Below are positions 1 through 8,134 of a stretch of DNA of 64,000 bases, in pieces. The first letter of the stretch is position 1, and every line of letters begins with the position of its first letter. Both the position numbers and the translations under genes were made by a program. This stretch comes from Streptomyces sp. 1331.2 (GTDB lineage: Bacteria; Actinomycetota; Actinomycetes; Streptomycetales; Streptomycetaceae): positions 1,364,001 through 1,428,000 of the forward strand of contig NZ_OBMJ01000001.1 in the NCBI RefSeq assembly GCF_900199205.1. The letters run 5' to 3'. The notes under the pieces are model-generated. The model searched no databases, was not told the DNA's origin, and saw only the letters and a list, made by a program, of their open reading frames with translations.

Positions 1-719
<719 letters not shown>

Positions 720-770
720 GTGTCGTGATCGTCGGAGAGCTCTGACGGACGGTCGAGGAGGACCACGGAG

Positions 771-1976
771 ATGGCGTACTACCGGCAGCTGGGCAGCATC
801 CCGCCCAAGCGGCACACCCAGCACCGCACCCCCGAAGGCGGGCTGTACTACGAGGAGTTGATGGGCGAGGAGGGGTTCTCCTCGGACTCCTCGCTGCTCT
901 ACCACCGGGGCATCCCCTCGGCCGTGGTCAACGCGGTGCCCTGGGAGCTGCCGGACCAGTCCACCGTGCCCAACCACCCGCTCCTCCCCCGCCACCTCAA
1001 GCTGCACGAGCTGTTCGCGGGCCAGGAGTGGAAGTCCGCCGACGTCGTGAGCAGCCGCCGGCTGGTCCTCGGCAACGGCGACGTGCGGATCTCGTACGTC
1101 GCCGCCGGGGCCCCGAGCGAGCTGTACCGCAACGGGCTCGGCGACGAGTGCGTGTACGTGGAGTCCGGCTCCGGCACGGTCGAGACGGTGTTCGGCTCGA
1201 TCGAGGTCGGCCAGGGCGACTACGTGCTCATCCCGCGCGCCACCACCCACCGCTGGGTGCCGGCCGGCGACGAGCCGCTGCGCGCGTACTGCATCGAGGC
1301 GAACAGCCACATCACCCCGGTCAAGCGCTTCCTGTCCAAGTACGGCCAGCTGCTGGAGCACGCGCCGTACTGCGAGCGGGACTTCCGCGGACCGGTCGGC
1401 CCGCTGCTGGTCGAGGACGCTCCCGGCGACGTCGACGTGCTGGTCAAGCACCGTGGCCCGCAGGGGATTTCGGGCACCCGCTACACCGTGCCGCACCACC
1501 CCTTCGACGTGGTCGGCTGGGACGGCTGCCTGTACCCGTACGCCTTCAACATCCGGGACTACGAGCCGATCACCGGGCGGATCCACCAGCCGCCGCCGGC
1601 CCACCAGGTGTTCGAGGGCCAGAACTTCGTGATCTGCAACTTCGTCCCGCGCAAGGTGGACTACCACCCGCTGTCGATCCCGGTGCCGTACTACCACGCC
1701 AACGTGGACAGCGACGAGGTCATGTTCTACTGCGGCGGCGACTACGCGGCCCGCAAGGGCTCGGGCATCGGCCAGGGCTCGATCTCGCTGCACCCCGGCG
1801 GTCACACCCACGGGCCGCAGCCGGGCGCGTACGAGCGCAGCATCGGCGTGGAGTTCTTCGACGAACTCGCCGTCATGGTGGACACCTTCCGCCCGCTGGA
1901 ACTCGGCGAGGGCGGCCGGGCCAGCGAGGACGGCAACTACGCCTGGACCTGGGCCGGTCGGGGGCCCGGGCGATGA
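771..1976 (+). CDS. hmgA: Homogentisate 1,2-dioxygenase
   Basis: A 401-residue ring-cleaving dioxygenase that turns homogentisate into maleylacetoacetate. Candidate Fe(II) ligands align with the characterised enzymes: H309 (YYHAN), E316 (DEVMF) and H347 (HTHGP). The protein is somewhat shorter than the roughly 440-residue proteobacterial and human enzymes, as is usual for the actinobacterial branch. The ATG at 771 follows an AGGAGG-like site. Its stop overlaps the start of the next gene as ATGA, so the two are translationally coupled. Confidence 0.95.
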   Translation: MAYYRQLGSIPPKRHTQHRTPEGGLYYEELMGEEGFSSDSSLLYHRGIPSAVVNAVPWELPDQSTVPNHPLLPRHLKLHELFAGQEWKSADVVSSRRLVLGNGDVRISYVAAGAPSELYRNGLGDECVYVESGSGTVETVFGSIEVGQGDYVLIPRATTHRWVPAGDEPLRAYCIEANSHITPVKRFLSKYGQLLEHAPYCERDFRGPVGPLLVEDAPGDVDVLVKHRGPQGISGTRYTVPHHPFDVVGWDGCLYPYAFNIRDYEPITGRIHQPPPAHQVFEGQNFVICNFVPRKVDYHPLSIPVPYYHANVDSDEVMFYCGGDYAARKGSGIGQGSISLHPGGHTHGPQPGAYERSIGVEFFDELAVMVDTFRPLELGEGGRASEDGNYAWTWAGRGPGR

Positions 1977-2923
1977 GCACGCTGCCCACCGGGGATGCGA
2001 TCCCCGCTGCCGGGGGCCTGGTCCCGGACGCCGGGGCGATCCCGGAGCTGTTCCGCGGGCTCTTCGACGATGCGGCGGTGTTCCCGCCGGGGAACCTGCC
2101 GGTCGCCGAGGCGGTGCCCGCGCACCGCGCCCACCGTGCGGCCTGGTACGCCGAGGCGGTCGGGCCGTTCCTCTGCGGGCCGGGTCGGCTGGGCGAGTTG
2201 GCCGCGGCGGCCGCGGGCGGCGCGGCTGCAGCGGGCGGTCCGGTGACGGGCGGTCCGGTGACGGGCGGCGCGCGGTTCAGGGTCGGGCTCGTACTGCCGG
2301 GGGGCAGTACCGAGCTCGCCCCGGCGCTCGCCGCCGCCGCGCCGTTCGAGCTGGCCGGCGTCGAGCTGGCCACCCGGGACGCCGCCGAGGCGGTCGCCGA
2401 GCTGGACCGCCTGCTCCCGCCGGACGTCCCGGCCGCCGTCGAACTGCCGCGCGAACTCCTGCGCGGGGACGGGCTGGACGCCGTCCTGGACGTCCTGGTG
2501 GACAGCGCGTACCGGGCGAAGTTCCGCACCGGCGGGCTGATCGCCGAGGCGTTCCCGGACGAGCAGGAGCTGGCCGCCTTCCTCACCGGCTGCGCGCGGC
2601 GCGGACTGCCGTACAAGTGCACGGCCGGGCTGCACAACGCCGTCCGGCACACCGACCGGGAGACCGGCTTCGAGCACCACGGCTTCCTGAACGTCCTGTT
2701 GGCCGCGCAGGAGACCGACGCGGCCGCGGCCGCGGCGGTGCTCGCGGAGCGCGACGGCGAGGTACTGGCCAAGGCGGTACGTGCACTGACGGATCGTCAG
2801 GTTACGGTGATCCGCAACTCGTTCACCGCGTTCGGCACCTGCAGCATCGCCGAACCCCTGGGCGACCTGGCCGCGCTCGGCCTGCTGTCGTCGCCCAGTC
2901 CACTGCCCCAGGAGGACCGTTGA
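1973..2923 (+). CDS. Conserved hypothetical protein of the homogentisate operon
   Basis: A 316-residue protein of unassigned function. The ATG overlaps the hmgA stop (ATGA) and its own stop overlaps the fahA start (TTGA), so it is coupled on both sides. A long N-terminal extension in this frame is only hmgA shadow sequence. The C-terminal half has segments that look strongly constrained: AKFRTGG, LPYKCTAGLHNAVRHTD and HHGFLNVL, rich in Lys, Arg and His as in a binding site for an acidic substrate. Residues about 70-100 are Ala/Gly-rich, with a repeated GGPVT unit. The pathway step between HmgA and FahA is maleylacetoacetate isomerisation and no other isomerase is present, so that role is a reasonable guess only. 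Confidence 0.85.
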   Translation: MSTLPTGDAIPAAGGLVPDAGAIPELFRGLFDDAAVFPPGNLPVAEAVPAHRAHRAAWYAEAVGPFLCGPGRLGELAAAAAGGAAAAGGPVTGGPVTGGARFRVGLVLPGGSTELAPALAAAAPFELAGVELATRDAAEAVAELDRLLPPDVPAAVELPRELLRGDGLDAVLDVLVDSAYRAKFRTGGLIAEAFPDEQELAAFLTGCARRGLPYKCTAGLHNAVRHTDRETGFEHHGFLNVLLAAQETDAAAAAAVLAERDGEVLAKAVRALTDRQVTVIRNSFTAFGTCSIAEPLGDLAALGLLSSPSPLPQEDR

Positions 2924-4149
2924 CCACCGCCGGAAGCCCCCGCAGCTGGCTCGCCAGCGCCCAGGACTCGCCGTTCGGCGTGCACAACCTGCCGTACGGC
3001 GTCTTCACCGCCGCCGACCAGCCCGGGCGGCGCCGGATCGGCGTGCGCGTCGGGGACTTCGTCCTGGACGCCGGGGCGGCCGCCCGCGCGGCCGGCGCGC
3101 CGTCCACGCTGCTGGACGCGGACTCGCTCAACCCGCTGATGGCGGCGGGGCGTCCGGTCTGGACGCGGGTGCGGGCGGACCTGACGACCTGGCTCACGGA
3201 CGAGTCCTTCCGCGAGGCGCTGTCGCCGGCGCTGCTGCCGGTGGACGAGGTCGAGCTGCACCTCCCCTTCGAGGTCGCCGACTACGTCGACTTCTACGCC
3301 TCCGAGCACCACGCGACCAACCTGGGCCGGATCTTCCGCCCGGGCTCGGAGCCGCTCACGCCCAACTGGAAGCACCTGCCGATCGGTTACCACGGGCGGG
3401 CGGGGACGGTCGTGGTCTCCGGCACGCCGGTGGTGCGGCCGTACGGGCAGCGCAAGGCGCCCACCGACCCGGCACCGGGCTTCGGGCCGTCCCGGCGGCT
3501 GGACATCGAGGCCGAGGTCGGCTTCGTCGTCGGCACGCCGTCCGAGCTGGGCAAGCCGGTCGTGCTGGACGACTTCCGCGAGCACGTGTTCGGCGTCTGC
3601 CTGCTCAACGACTGGTCGGCGCGCGACATCCAGGCCTGGGAGTACGTGCCGCTGGGCCCGTTCCTCGGCAAGTCCTTCGCCACCTCGATCTCGCCGTGGA
3701 TCGTCCCGCTGGACGCCCTGCAGCACGCCCGGGTCACCCCGCCGGAGCGCGACGTCGAGCCACTGCCGTACCTGGACGACCGGGGCGGCGAGCCGTGGGG
3801 CCTGGACCTGGCCATGGAGGTCCGGCTGAACGGACACCTGGTGTCCCGCCCGCCGTTCGCCACCATGTACTGGACTGCGCAGCAGCAGCTGACCCACATG
3901 ACCGTCAACGGCGCCTCGCTGCGCACCGGCGACCTGTTCGCCTCGGGGACGGTCAGCGGGCCGGAGCCGGACACCCGGGGCGCGCTGATCGAGCTGACCT
4001 GGAACGGCGAGGAGCCGCTGAAGCTCGCGGACGGGACGACCCGGACCTTCCTGGAGGACGGCGACGAGGTCGCCATCACCGCCACCGCGCCCGGCCCGGA
4101 CGGGGCCGTGGTCGGCTTCGGCGAGGTGACCGGACGGGTGCGCGGGTAG
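2920..4149 (+). CDS. fahA: Fumarylacetoacetase
   Basis: A 409-residue hydrolase that splits fumarylacetoacetate into fumarate and acetoacetate, the last step of tyrosine catabolism. FAH-family landmarks are clear: DFYASEHHATNLGRIF, the acidic metal-binding segment IEAEVGFVVG, and NDWSARDIQAWEY followed by GPFLGKSF. I chose the TTG at 2920 because GGAGGA lies just upstream and the codon overlaps the previous stop as TTGA. The longer frame back to 2617 is shadow sequence of the upstream gene. A strong hairpin array follows the gene. Confidence 0.94.
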   Translation: MTTAGSPRSWLASAQDSPFGVHNLPYGVFTAADQPGRRRIGVRVGDFVLDAGAAARAAGAPSTLLDADSLNPLMAAGRPVWTRVRADLTTWLTDESFREALSPALLPVDEVELHLPFEVADYVDFYASEHHATNLGRIFRPGSEPLTPNWKHLPIGYHGRAGTVVVSGTPVVRPYGQRKAPTDPAPGFGPSRRLDIEAEVGFVVGTPSELGKPVVLDDFREHVFGVCLLNDWSARDIQAWEYVPLGPFLGKSFATSISPWIVPLDALQHARVTPPERDVEPLPYLDDRGGEPWGLDLAMEVRLNGHLVSRPPFATMYWTAQQQLTHMTVNGASLRTGDLFASGTVSGPEPDTRGALIELTWNGEEPLKLADGTTRTFLEDGDEVAITATAPGPDGAVVGFGEVTGRVRG

Positions 4150-4154
4150 CGGCG

Positions 4155-4251
4155 GACGGCTGACGGCTGACGGCTGACGGCTGACGGAGAACAGATAACA
4201 GAAGACAGATGACAGCCGACAGATTTCATCATCTGTCGGCTGTCATCTGTT
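4155..4251. repeat. Period-7 repeat array with terminator-like hairpin (locus 1)
   Basis: Ten consecutive 7-base units run from 4155 to 4224: four GACGGCT, then GACGGAG, AACAGAT, AACAGAA, GACAGAT, GACAGCC and GACAGAT. A TTCATC loop follows, then inverted units ATCTGTC, GGCTGTC and ATCTGTT. The last three direct units pair perfectly with the inverted ones over 20 bases (4205-4224 with 4231-4250), and the stem extends a few more bases. The array lies between convergent genes (fahA and the SDR), so it probably acts as a two-way terminator. The repeat family recurs at 8051-8119 and 16959-17041. Confidence 0.85.
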
Positions 4252-4293
4252 TTCCCGCCCGCGCCCCTCGCCCCGCGCCCGCGCCCCGCGCGC

Positions 4294-5067
4294 CTACAGC
4301 CCCGCGCCGCCGGTGGCGTCGATGACCCGTCCGGTCACCCAGCGCGCGTCGTCGGAGGCGAGGAAGGCGACGATGTCCGCGATGTCCTCCGGCTGCCCGA
4401 CCCGGCCGAGCGCGGCGACCGAGGCCGCGTAGGCCTCCGCCTCCGCATTTCCGCGCAGCCAGCCCGCGTTGACGTCGGTGTCCACGATGCCGGGGGCGAC
4501 CGAGTTCACGGTGATCCCGCGTGGCCCGAGCTGCTTGGCGAGGTTGAGGGTGAAGGTGTCCAGCGCCCCCTTGGTCGCGCCGTAGGCGATGATCTCCGGC
4601 ATCGCCAGCCGTGCGGCACCACTGGAGATGTTGACGATCCGGCCGCCGTCCCGCAGCCGCTCCAGCCCGTGCCGCACCACGAAGAACGGTGCACGGACGT
4701 TGACGGCGAACAGCTCGTCGAACTGCTCCTCGGTCAGCGCGCCGAGGTCCGCGCTTCGGCCGATCCCGGCGTTGTTGACGATGATGTCCACCCCGCCGCC
4801 CGGGGCGTGCGCCCCGATCCCGGCGTCGAAGGCGTCCCACAGTGCGGCCGCGTCGCCGTGCCGGCCGAGCTCGGCCCGCACCGCGAACGCCCGGCCGCCG
4901 TCGGCGCGGATGCCCGCCACCACCTCCTCGGCCGCCGCCGCGTCGCGGGCGTAGCCGACCGCCACGGTGGCGCCGTCCCGTCCGAGCCGGCGGGCAATCG
5001 CCCGGCCGATCCCCCTACTACCGCCCGTGACCAGCGCCGTCCTGTCCCGAAGTCCGTACGCGCCCAC
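4294..5067 (-). CDS. SDR-family oxidoreductase
   Basis: A 257-residue classical short-chain dehydrogenase/reductase. It has the TGGSRGIG cofactor loop near the N terminus, NNAG, an active-site Ser in NISSG, and the YGATK catalytic Tyr/Lys motif, plus the usual late VAPGIVDTD segment. The GTG at 5067 follows an AGGAGGAGG ribosome site; the much longer open frame upstream has no SDR character. The gene is divergent from the TetR gene at 5179 and is probably its regulatory target. The substrate cannot be read from the sequence. Confidence 0.9.
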   Translation of the reverse strand: MGAYGLRDRTALVTGGSRGIGRAIARRLGRDGATVAVGYARDAAAAEEVVAGIRADGGRAFAVRAELGRHGDAAALWDAFDAGIGAHAPGGGVDIIVNNAGIGRSADLGALTEEQFDELFAVNVRAPFFVVRHGLERLRDGGRIVNISSGAARLAMPEIIAYGATKGALDTFTLNLAKQLGPRGITVNSVAPGIVDTDVNAGWLRGNAEAEAYAASVAALGRVGQPEDIADIVAFLASDDARWVTGRVIDATGGAGL

Positions 5068-5113
5068 GACAGATCCTCCTCCTGTCGCAATCGGCGTTGC
5101 ATCCCGATAATTA

Positions 5114-5167
5114 TTGAGCAATCGCTCAAGAAATAACCTAGCACACACTTCTTGAGTGAGTGCTCTA
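5114..5167. promoter_or_regulatory. Paired palindromic operators in the SDR/TetR divergent promoter
   Basis: A perfect palindrome TTGAGCAATCGCTCAA lies at 5114-5129. A degenerate copy with the same half-site spacing, TTGAGTGAGTGCTCTA, lies at 5152-5167. They sit 22 bases apart between the two divergent genes. This is the standard position for TetR autoregulation and repression of a divergent enzyme gene. Calling them TetR-binding sites is inference. Confidence 0.65.
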
Positions 5168-5178
5168 AAATTCAACGC

Positions 5179-5868
5179 ATGACCGAGGCAACGGCAGGAG
5201 CACAGGCGACCGACGGCGCGACGGCCGCCCCCGACCCGGGCCCCGCCCACGGAACAGGCCCCGCCACCCCGGCCCGCCCCAGGCGCGGCCGCCCGCCGAC
5301 CTTCGACCGTGCCGAGGCCCTGGCCGCAGCCACCCGGCTGTTCTGGGAGCGCGGCTACGAGGCCACCTCCGTCACCGACCTGACGGCCGCCACGGGCATG
5401 CGCCCGGGCAGCCTGTACGCGGCGTTCGGCGACAAGCGCTCGCTGTTCGAGGAGGTCGTCCGCGCATACGGCAGCTCGCCCGTCGGCGCGTTCGCGGCGG
5501 TCGCGCTGGCGGAGGAGCCCACCGCGTACGGAGCCTTCGCCCGCATCCTGCGCGAGGCCGCCGCCATCTACCCCGACCCGTCCCACCCGGCCGGCTGCCT
5601 GGTGATCTCCGCCGCCACCAACGTCTCCGCACAGGACGCCGGCATTCAGGCCCGGCTGCGCGAATTGCGCAACGAGAACCAGCGGGGCTTCGAAGCGTGG
5701 CTGCGCCGGGCCGTGGAGGAGGGCGAACTGCCGCCCGAGGCGGACCCGAAGGCACTGGCCGGCTTCCTCGCCACCGTCATCCAGGGCATGTCGCAGCAGG
5801 CCCGGGACGGCGCCACCGCCGACGACCTGGCCCGCACCGCCGAACTCGCCCTGCGCGCCTGGCCCTGA
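5179..5868 (+). CDS. TetR/AcrR-family transcriptional regulator
   Basis: A 229-residue repressor. The first 30 or so residues are Ala/Pro/Thr-rich. A TetR DNA-binding domain follows (RPPTFDRAEALAAATRLFW, then GYEATSVTDLTAATGM and LYAAFGDKRSLF), with a helical ligand-binding domain after it. I prefer the ATG at 5179 over an upstream TTG at 5152. No Shine-Dalgarno is seen, and TAAAAT at 5166-5171 could be a -10 for leaderless transcription. It is divergent from the SDR gene across two palindromes that it probably binds. Confidence 0.9.
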   Translation: MTEATAGAQATDGATAAPDPGPAHGTGPATPARPRRGRPPTFDRAEALAAATRLFWERGYEATSVTDLTAATGMRPGSLYAAFGDKRSLFEEVVRAYGSSPVGAFAAVALAEEPTAYGAFARILREAAAIYPDPSHPAGCLVISAATNVSAQDAGIQARLRELRNENQRGFEAWLRRAVEEGELPPEADPKALAGFLATVIQGMSQQARDGATADDLARTAELALRAWP

Positions 5869-6011
5869 GCCGGACCGGCTCGACAAAGGGGCGTCACCCC
5901 TCCTTTCCCCGGAGCCCGGCCCGGTGATCACAACTGCGCACCGCCCCCGGTACGGTGGACACGGACGTGCACGGCCGGAGTCGACATCACCGAGGAACGG
6001 GAGCGGGCCCG

Positions 6012-7106
6012 ATGAACGCAGAGGTGGCGGAGGTCCAGGCGTTCCTGGACGGCAGCGTCGGACGGCTCGTGCTGAACCGCCCGCGGGCGCTCAACTCGCT
6101 GACCCACGGCATGATCACCGCCCTGCGCGCGACCCTGGACGCCTGGTCCACCGACGACCGGGTGCGCGTCGTCGTCCTGACCGGCGCGGGCGAGCGCGGC
6201 CTGTGCGCGGGCGCCGACATCCGCGCGATGCACGACGACGCGAAGGCGGGCGGGGCCGGCACCCGGGCGTTCTTCCGTGACGAGTACCTGCTGAACGCGC
6301 TGATCGCCCGCTACCCGAAGCCGTACGTCGCGGTGATGGACGGCATCACGATGGGCGGTGGCGTGGGCCTCTCCGCCCACGGCGCGGTCCGGATCGTCAC
6401 CGAGCGCTCCACCGTCGCGATGCCGGAGACCCGGATCGGCCTCGTCCCGGACGTCGGCGGCAGCCGCCTGCTCGCCCACACCCCGGGCGAGTTGGGCCTC
6501 CACCTCGGTCTCACTTCCGCCTCGATGGGCCCGGGCGACGCGCTGCTGTGCGGGTTCGCGGACCACTACGTGCCCTCCGCGCGGATACCGGAGTTGCTCG
6601 ACGCCCTCACCCGCGCCGCCGCCACCGACCTCCTGCCCACGGCCGCCACGCCGGTCACCGCCGTCGATGCCGTCGATGCCGTCGTCGCCGCGCACGCCGA
6701 GCCCGCGCCGCCCGCCGTCCTGGCCGGGCAGCGCGCCTGGATCGACGCCTGCTACGCGGCCGACACGGTCGAGGAGATCGTCGAGCACCTGCTGAACTCC
6801 GGTGTCCCGGAGGCGAAGGAGGCGGCCGAGCTGGTCCTCGGCAACTCCCCCACCGCCGTCAAGGCCACCCTGGCCGCGCTGCGCCGGGCCCGTACGCTGC
6901 CCTCCCTGGAGGCCGTGCTCGACCAGGAGTACCGCATCTCCTGCGCGGCGCTGGACGGCCATGACCTGGTCGAGGGCATTCGCGCCCAGGTGATCGACAA
7001 GGACCGCAACCCCCACTGGGAGCCCGCCACCCTCGCCGAGGTGACGGAGGCCGACGTCGCCCGCTTCCTCGCGCCGCGCGAGGGCGAAGAGCTGGGCCTG
7101 GCCTGA
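6012..7106 (+). CDS. 3-hydroxyisobutyryl-CoA hydrolase / enoyl-CoA hydratase family protein
   Basis: A 364-residue crotonase-fold protein. Its length and the motif AMPETRIGLVPDVGG, which carries the hydrolase-type Glu139 and Asp147, point to 3-hydroxyisobutyryl-CoA hydrolase of valine degradation rather than to a hydratase. The oxyanion segments CAGADIRAM and GGGVGLSAHG are present. The ATG at 6012 fits where family similarity begins; the frame is open back to 5955. It is followed 160 bases later by a second crotonase-fold gene on the same strand, and the two may be co-expressed for acyl-CoA or branched-chain amino acid breakdown. Confidence 0.85.
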   Translation: MNAEVAEVQAFLDGSVGRLVLNRPRALNSLTHGMITALRATLDAWSTDDRVRVVVLTGAGERGLCAGADIRAMHDDAKAGGAGTRAFFRDEYLLNALIARYPKPYVAVMDGITMGGGVGLSAHGAVRIVTERSTVAMPETRIGLVPDVGGSRLLAHTPGELGLHLGLTSASMGPGDALLCGFADHYVPSARIPELLDALTRAAATDLLPTAATPVTAVDAVDAVVAAHAEPAPPAVLAGQRAWIDACYAADTVEEIVEHLLNSGVPEAKEAAELVLGNSPTAVKATLAALRRARTLPSLEAVLDQEYRISCAALDGHDLVEGIRAQVIDKDRNPHWEPATLAEVTEADVARFLAPREGEELGLA

Positions 7107-7266
7107 CGACGTCCCGGGTCGATATCCCGGGTCGACGGCTCGGGTCGACGGCTCGTGACCGGCGTCTCGCATGTCAAGACTGGCGCGAGGCGGGGCACGT
7201 CGTAGATCGTTGGGTGGTCAGGGCGCGCCCGCGCGGCGCCGAGCAGCGGAATGGGAGTCGACGGCG

Positions 7267-8052
7267 ATGACCGAGACCGAGACCTACGAGACGATCCTGG
7301 TCGAGCGCAAGGGCCGGGTGGGGCTGATCACGCTCAACCGGCCCAAGGCGCTCAACGCGCTGAACACCCAGCTGATGAACGAGGTGGTCGCGGCCGCGAC
7401 CGCCTTCGACCGGGACCCGGAGATCGGCTGTCTGGTGATCACCGGCTCGGAGAAGGCCTTCGCGGCCGGCGCCGACATCAAGGAGATGCAGGGCAACCGC
7501 TTCCCGGACGTCTACCTGGACGACTGGCTGGGCCCGTGGGACCGGTTCGGCGCGCTGCGCAAGCCGGTGGTGGCGGCCGTCGCCGGCTTCGCCCTGGGCG
7601 GCGGCTGCGAGCTGGCAATGATGTGCGACATCCTGCTGGCGGCGGACACCGCGAAGTTCGGCCAGCCGGAGATCAAGCTCGGCGTCATCCCCGGCATCGG
7701 CGGCTCGCAGCGGCTGACCCGGGCGGTCGGCAAGGCGAAGGCGATGGAGCTGTGCCTGACCGGTCGGATGATGGGGGCCGAGGAGGCCGAGCGAGCGGGC
7801 CTGGTCTCCCGGATCGTCCCCGCCGACCAGCTGCTCGCGGAGGCGCTGGCCACCGCCGAGACCGTCGCCGCGATGTCCACCCCGGCGGCGATCACGCTCA
7901 AGGAGAGCGTCAACCGGTCCTTCGAGACCACCCTGGCGGAGGGCGTCCGCTTCGAGCGCCGACTCTTCCACGCGACCTTCGCCACGGCGGACCAGAAGGA
8001 GGGCATGGCCGCCTTCGCCGAGAAGCGCCCGCCGTCCTTCACCAACCGCTGA
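7267..8052 (+). CDS. Enoyl-CoA hydratase
   Basis: A 261-residue short crotonase that hydrates trans-2-enoyl-CoA in beta-oxidation. Both catalytic glutamates are visible: E115 in GGGCELAM and E135 in GQPEIKLGV. The CoA/oxyanion segment AAGADIKEM is also present. The ATG at 7267 is chosen over a GTG-type start about 96 bases upstream because the extension is low-complexity and GGGAG precedes the ATG. The stop codon is the first base triplet overlapping the period-7 repeat array at 8051. Confidence 0.93.
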   Translation: MTETETYETILVERKGRVGLITLNRPKALNALNTQLMNEVVAAATAFDRDPEIGCLVITGSEKAFAAGADIKEMQGNRFPDVYLDDWLGPWDRFGALRKPVVAAVAGFALGGGCELAMMCDILLAADTAKFGQPEIKLGVIPGIGGSQRLTRAVGKAKAMELCLTGRMMGAEEAERAGLVSRIVPADQLLAEALATAETVAAMSTPAAITLKESVNRSFETTLAEGVRFERRLFHATFATADQKEGMAAFAEKRPPSFTNR

Positions 8053-8119
8053 CAGATGACAGATAACAGATGACAGCTGACAGATTTCATCATCTGAAAT
8101 CTGTCAGCTGTCGGTCGTC
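8051..8119. repeat. Period-7 repeat array with terminator-like hairpin (locus 2)
   Basis: Five tandem 7-base units (GACAGAT, GACAGAT, AACAGAT, GACAGCT, GACAGAT) start inside the stop codon of the enoyl-CoA hydratase gene. An 18-base perfect stem follows (8072-8089 with 8095-8112) around a TCATC loop. Inverted units ATCTGTC, AGCTGTC and GGTCGTC end the array. It separates convergent genes (8052 and 8135), so two-way termination is likely. The core TTTCATCATCTG is shared with locus 1. Confidence 0.85.
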
Positions 8120-8134
8120 ACCCGCCCCGCCGGC

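Noticed and set aside
3387..4232. Open frame on the minus strand starting in the repeat hairpin (and a similar one ending at 8093)
   Set aside because: Both begin with the same repeat-derived ATGATGAAATCTGTC sequence and run antisense to clear enzyme genes, so they are shadows.
4155..4251. CRISPR-like array in the 7-base repeats
   Set aside because: The units are 7 bases, contiguous and without unique spacers, and they fold onto inverted copies; this is not CRISPR structure.
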